Of a stretch of DNA of 64,000 nt, positions 60,403-64,000 are shown in pieces (the first letter of the stretch is position 1; every line of letters starts with the position of its first letter). The translations under genes were made by a program, and so were the position numbers. The notes under the pieces are model-generated. The model saw only the letters and a program-made list of their open reading frames with translations. It made no database searches and was not told the origin of the DNA. This stretch comes from Acidimicrobiales bacterium (lineage in GTDB: Bacteria > Actinomycetota > Acidimicrobiia > Acidimicrobiales > DATDAH01), in contig JAEUJM010000015.1 of NCBI GenBank assembly GCA_016794585.1, forward strand, positions 153,404-217,403, written 5' to 3'.

Positions 60403-61317
60403 TCAACCGGTGGTCGGTGGGGCCGCCGCGGTGGTGGGGGTGGTGGCGTCGGCGGCGGGGAGGACGCTCACGGTGGCGTAGCCGGTGGTGAAGGCGGCGA
60501 CGTCGTCGACGGGGTCCTCGGCGGTCGAGTTGCAGTCGACGGTGGCGAGGCTGCGGCCGGCGTCGTCGGCGGCCACCGGCACCTCGACCACACCCCGAAC
60601 CTGGCCGGACGCGCACGACGGCACGTTGAGCAGCGTCACCTGGGCGGGCTCTTCGCCGGCGAGCAGCGCGTCGCGGTGCTCGTCGATCCACGCGAGGGCC
60701 TGGGTGGCGCCGGAGGCGTAGTCGGGTACGGCCTCGTCGACGCCCTGGGCCACCACGAGGGCGGGGATGCCGGCCTCGACCGCGGCCTGGGCGGCCGGCA
60801 CGTTGCTCGAGAAGTCGGCCAGCGACCCGATGAGCTGGCCGGTGTTGATGCCGGCGATCACGAGGTCGGGGGTGGTCTGGCCCTCGGGGAGGCCGTCGAT
60901 GGTGCCGGCGACGGCGCTGCGCACCGTGTCGGCGGGGTCGGCCGCCACCACGACGCCGGGGAACCCGCTCGCGGTGGGCGTGAACAGGACCGAGGGCACC
61001 TGGCCCTCGGCCAACGGGGCCGGCGGGACGACCGCCTCCACGTTGGGGGTCACCACGGCGGTCGTCGTCCCGGGCTGGCGGAAGACGGACTCCACCAGGA
61101 CGTCGAGGCTCTGGGCGGCGATGCCCTCGCTGTTGGTGATCAGCACGTACAGGTCGTCGTCGCCGCCTCCGGCCGGGGCCGTGGTGTCGGCCGAGGCATC
61201 GTCCCCTCCGCTGCCGCCGTCGTCGCCGCCGCAGGCCGCGGCCCCCAGCACGAGTGCCAGCGCGCCGAGCACGACGACGGCTCGTGCCGCCCGGCTCCTC
61301 CAGTTGGTCGTGCCCAT
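60403..61317 (-). CDS. SurE-like lipoprotein lacking the catalytic Asp pair
   Basis: 304 residues from ATG 61317. A lipobox with Cys near residue 29 (LVLGAAAC) and a Gly/Asp-rich linker precede a SurE nucleotidase-like fold: LYVLITNSEGIAAQSLDVL, PDLVIAGINTGQLIGS, SNVPAAQAAVEAGIPALVV. In SurE the first motif is TNDDG; here it is TNSEG, so the metal-binding Asp pair is Ser-Glu. It should sit on the outer face of the membrane. Activity as a phosphatase is doubtful; binding or altered chemistry is possible. Confidence 0.7.
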   Translation of the reverse strand: MGTTNWRSRAARAVVVLGALALVLGAAACGGDDGGSGGDDASADTTAPAGGGDDDLYVLITNSEGIAAQSLDVLVESVFRQPGTTTAVVTPNVEAVVPPAPLAEGQVPSVLFTPTASGFPGVVVAADPADTVRSAVAGTIDGLPEGQTTPDLVIAGINTGQLIGSLADFSSNVPAAQAAVEAGIPALVVAQGVDEAVPDYASGATQALAWIDEHRDALLAGEEPAQVTLLNVPSCASGQVRGVVEVPVAADDAGRSLATVDCNSTAEDPVDDVAAFTTGYATVSVLPAADATTPTTAAAPPTTG

Positions 61318-61384
61318 CGTGGCTCTCCACCCACTCGTGCTCGGCTGCCCGCCGACGAAGCCTAGGAGGTGCAGGGCGACGAGG

Positions 61385-62038
61385 TCAGGCCAGGCCCGCC
61401 GCCCCGAATGCCACGCCGAAGCGGACGCACCACACGACCACGGTCGGGTAGCGGTCGAGGTCGACGTCGGCCGGCACCTCGTAGTTCTGGTCGCCCACGT
61501 TGCCCTGGAGGTCACCGAGGTCGACGAAGTCGTCGTCGAAGGCGTCCTCGGGGGCGTCCGGCGGCGCCGCCGACAGGTAGACGTTGAGGTCGGGCCCGTT
61601 GTCGGTGGCGAACCCCTCGAGGCGGAGGAAGCGCTGGGCGGTGCCGTCGGACAGGACGACGGCCTGACCGCCGGTCGGGTGGCTGCGGTCGACGAAGCTG
61701 CCCTCGACCACCCGCTCGACCACCGGGGCGGCGGCGGTGGTGGAAGGCGTCGAGTCGGGCGGGGTCTCGGCGGCGTCCTCGGGGTCGCTCGCCCCGGGGG
61801 CCGCCGCCGGCACCGGGTTCGCTCCGGCGCCGGAGTCGAACACGGGCCCGGCCTGGTCGACCTCGTCGTCGAGGAAGGCGGCCTGCACCCCGAAGTAGCC
61901 GAAGGCCAGCCAGGCGACGAGGGCCGCGGCGGCCACGCCGCCGGCCACCAGGTACCAGCGCCGGCGGGATCGCCGCCCGTCCGGTGGTGGAGACACGGGC
62001 ATCTCGGTGGCGTCGGTCGGTGCGAACGGCTCGGTCAT
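61385..62038 (-). CDS. Membrane-anchored DM13-domain protein
   Basis: 217 residues, ATG with GGGGGAAG upstream. A single membrane helix (YLVAGGVAAAALVAWLAFGYFG, about 29-50) follows a short cytoplasmic part. After an Ala/Pro-rich linker a DM13 domain begins: EGSFVDRSHPTGGQAVVLSD, RFLRLEGFATDNGPDLNVYLS, DLGDLQGNVGDQNYEVPADV and VVWCVRFGVAFGAA. The single Cys near the C-terminus is the conserved DM13 Cys. Such domains are proposed to serve in electron transfer or redox-linked adhesion outside the cell. Confidence 0.82.
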   Translation of the reverse strand: MTEPFAPTDATEMPVSPPPDGRRSRRRWYLVAGGVAAAALVAWLAFGYFGVQAAFLDDEVDQAGPVFDSGAGANPVPAAAPGASDPEDAAETPPDSTPSTTAAAPVVERVVEGSFVDRSHPTGGQAVVLSDGTAQRFLRLEGFATDNGPDLNVYLSAAPPDAPEDAFDDDFVDLGDLQGNVGDQNYEVPADVDLDRYPTVVVWCVRFGVAFGAAGLA

Positions 62039-62096
62039 CGTCTTCCCCCTGGTCACAGGGGAGAACGCCGGCGCCCACGGGCAGGTTCCCACTCCT

Positions 62097-62122
62097 CGGG
62101 GCGGGGGCGGGGCGGGGCGGGA
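62097..62122 (+). other. G-rich run with quadruplex potential
   Basis: Five G-runs of three to five, each separated by a single C, on the plus strand between two minus-strand genes, directly next to the helicase stop. It could slow polymerase or fold as a quadruplex; the effect is inferred only. Confidence 0.5.
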
Positions 62123-62123
62123 C

Positions 62124-64000
62124 TCAGGAGGCCGGCGGGCCTCCGAGCAGCACGCGGAGCAGGCGGGCGGCGCCGGCCTTGTCGAGGGGCTCGTTGAAGT
62201 TGCCGCACTTGGGGGACTGCACGCACGACGGGCAGCCGTCGTCGCAGGCGCACGCGTCGATGGCCTCGAGGGTGGCGGCCAGGTGGCGGTCGGCCACCTC
62301 GTAGCCCAGCTCGGCGATGCCGGCCCCGCCGGCGTACCCGTCGTAGATGACGACGGTGGGGAGGCCCGTGTCGGCCTGGAGCAGGGTGGACACGCCGCCG
62401 ACGTCCCAGCGGTCGCAGATGGTGAACAGCGGCAGCATCCCGATGGCGGCGTGCTCGGCGGCGTGCAGCGCCCCCGGCGCCAGGGCCAGGGGCACCTCGG
62501 CCTCGGCCAGCAGGTCGTAGGGGAGCGTGTACCAGAAGGCCCGGGTGACGAGGAACGACGGCGGCAGGTCGAGCTGCTCGCGGGCGAGCACCTCGCCGGT
62601 GAAGCGGTCCCGGCGCTGGTAGCCGGTGACCTGGCTGCGCACCTCGATGTCGCCGAGGTGCAGGGTGGCCCCGCCGAGGGCCCGCTGCTGGTCGGTGCCG
62701 AGGATGCGCACCTCGGTCTCGGACTTGGCCAGCGTGTAATCGCTGCCGTCGGAGGGCGACACCCAGGCCACGGCGTCATCGAGGTCGAGGGAGTCGACCT
62801 GGAACGATCGGCCCTGGTGGAGGTAGGTGGCGCCCGGGTGCACGAGGCGGGGGGCGCGGCTCTCGTCGACCGTGCCCACGAGGTCGCCGCTGGGGAGGGC
62901 GATGCGCACCTCGCGGGCCGATCCGCCCCGCAGGCCGATGCCGTGGCTGGGGAAGCCCCGGGCCGACCAGACCGCCCGCGGCTCGGCCCGGGTGCCGTAG
63001 CCGCGCGGGCGGATCTTGAGGCGGTCGTCGACCACCAGCGAGCGGACCCCCTCGGCCAGGACATCGGCGGGCCAGTACGCCTCGTCGGCCCAGCTGAGGG
63101 GCAGCTCGTAGGCGGCACAGGCGAGGTGGGGGCCCAGCACGAAGGGGTTGGTGGGGTTGATGACCGCGGGCTCGGGCGGGCGGGTGAACACCTCGCGGGG
63201 ATGGGCCATGAGCCACTGGTCGAGCTGGTCCTGCCCGGCGACGAGCACGGCCAAGGACTGCTGGGCCTCGCGTCCCGCCCGGCCGGCCTGCTGCCAGAGC
63301 GAGGCGATGGTGCCGGGGAACCCGTTGAGCACGCAGGCGTCGAGGCCGCCGATGTCCACCCCCAGCTCGAGGGCGGTGGTGGCCACCACACCCTGGAGGC
63401 GGCCCGAGAAGAGCTCGTCCTCGATGGCCCGGCGCTCGACCGTGAGGTAGCCGCCCCGGTAGGCGGACACGGCGTCGGCCAGGGCCTCGGGCAGGCGGCG
63501 GCGCACGTCGGCGGCCACGATCTCGGTGCCCTTGCGGCTGCGGCAGAAGGCGATGGTGCGCCGACCGTGGACGATGAGCTCGGCGGCGATGGTCGCCACC
63601 TCCCGGTTGGACGACACCCGCGGCCCGTCGGCGGTCCGGGCGTCGGCCCGTTCGTCGCGGTCGCGCTCGTCGACGGCGATGTCGTCGCGATGGTCGGGCT
63701 CGTCGACCACGGCCAGGCGATGGTCGGCGGCCCGGGCGACTGAAGAGAGGTCGCCGCCGCCGACGTCGTCCTCGAGCGGGGGGTTCCAGAGCGCGAACAG
63801 GCGCTCGCCCCGCGGCGAGCCGTCGTCGGTGACCTCGGCCACCTCGAGCCCGCACAGCTGCGACGCCAGCCGGCCGGGCTGGCCGATCGTCGCGGAGGAG
63901 AAGACGAAGGTGGGCGACGAGCCGTAGTGGGCGCACAGCCGGCGGAGGCGCCGCAGCAGGTGGGCCACGTGGGTGCCGAAGATGCCCCGCAGCACGTGGA
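62124..64000 (-). CDS. DEAD/DEAH-box helicase with DUF1998-type C-terminus (partial)
   Basis: The N-terminal part, with the DEAD/DEAH motif, lies beyond base 64000; about 625 residues are seen. TFVFSSATIGQPGRLA is motif III (SAT), GRRTIAFCRSRKGTEIVA and VSAYRGGYLTVERRAIE belong to domain 2, VVATTALELGVDIGGLD is motif V and WQQAGRAGREAQQ motif VI. The C-terminal third is a YprA/MrfA-like extension ending in a Cys cluster (CACDDGCPSCVQSPKCGN) that probably binds zinc. Such helicases act in DNA repair, including interstrand-crosslink repair in Bacillus. Confidence 0.87.
   Translation of the reverse strand, partial: HVLRGIFGTHVAHLLRRLRRLCAHYGSSPTFVFSSATIGQPGRLASQLCGLEVAEVTDDGSPRGERLFALWNPPLEDDVGGGDLSSVARAADHRLAVVDEPDHRDDIAVDERDRDERADARTADGPRVSSNREVATIAAELIVHGRRTIAFCRSRKGTEIVAADVRRRLPEALADAVSAYRGGYLTVERRAIEDELFSGRLQGVVATTALELGVDIGGLDACVLNGFPGTIASLWQQAGRAGREAQQSLAVLVAGQDQLDQWLMAHPREVFTRPPEPAVINPTNPFVLGPHLACAAYELPLSWADEAYWPADVLAEGVRSLVVDDRLKIRPRGYGTRAEPRAVWSARGFPSHGIGLRGGSAREVRIALPSGDLVGTVDESRAPRLVHPGATYLHQGRSFQVDSLDLDDAVAWVSPSDGSDYTLAKSETEVRILGTDQQRALGGATLHLGDIEVRSQVTGYQRRDRFTGEVLAREQLDLPPSFLVTRAFWYTLPYDLLAEAEVPLALAPGALHAAEHAAIGMLPLFTICDRWDVGGVSTLLQADTGLPTVVIYDGYAGGAGIAELGYEVADRHLAATLEAIDACACDDGCPSCVQSPKCGNFNEPLDKAGAARLLRVLLGGPPAS

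Overview
This is a GC-rich actinobacterial chromosome segment with frequent GTG and TTG starts and dense, often overlapping operons. An actinobacterium is supported by GlnE, the Rv3660c-Rv3655c-like pilus order with a DUF4244-type pilin, a DUF222/HNH protein, leaderless-looking genes and LPxTG surface proteins. Class Acidimicrobiia is my inference, not something the sequence proves. I see no rRNA, tRNA or CRISPR array.

Layout. 1-5460: a partial GAF protein, glnE (minus) and divergent glutamine-dependent nadE. 5476-16903: a large LuxR-type regulator, two secreted proteins (one RTX-like), a methyltransferase, a membrane SGNH hydrolase, a PAS-GAF-PP2C phosphatase, an amidohydrolase/cupin pair and a TetR regulator. 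16904-20410: a palindrome-packed divergent region followed by two secreted proteins that share a Trp/GSG motif after their leader segments. 20494-24854: a small ORF, a DUF222/HNH protein, a secreted beta-propeller and a HAD phosphatase. 24954-27146: a three-gene operon with a ferritin-like protein behind a perfect TetR-type palindrome. 27266-40305: two tandem LPxTG surface paralogues of 1147 and 3146 residues carrying 2 and 16 copies of one Cys-containing repeat. 40379-41954: hipBA. 42012-44641: a polar amino-acid ABC transporter. 44766-50021: a monooxygenase-fold protein, a primary-type sigma factor, a 25-residue membrane protein, a HAD-IB phosphatase, a Ser/Thr kinase and a Gly-rich secreted protein. 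50166-55456: a Tad/Flp pilus locus interrupted by mazEF. 55483-59923: a defence-like island (unknown gene, PD-(D/E)XK nuclease candidate, m5C methyltransferase, Cas2-like protein, PIN protein). 59924-60378: a second copy of the pilin 3' end plus tadE. 60403-64000: a SurE-like lipoprotein, a DM13 protein and a partial DUF1998-type helicase.

How the parts may work together. Much of the window builds the cell exterior: pili, LPxTG stalk proteins, Trp-motif and RTX proteins. A palindrome of the form TGACC-N4-GGTCA, exact or with one change, sits twice beside the TetR gene and once each before the ferritin-like operon and the 3146-residue surface protein, suggesting a small regulon. The island lies between two 455-bp direct repeats, so it was probably brought in by recombination at the pilin/tadE genes.
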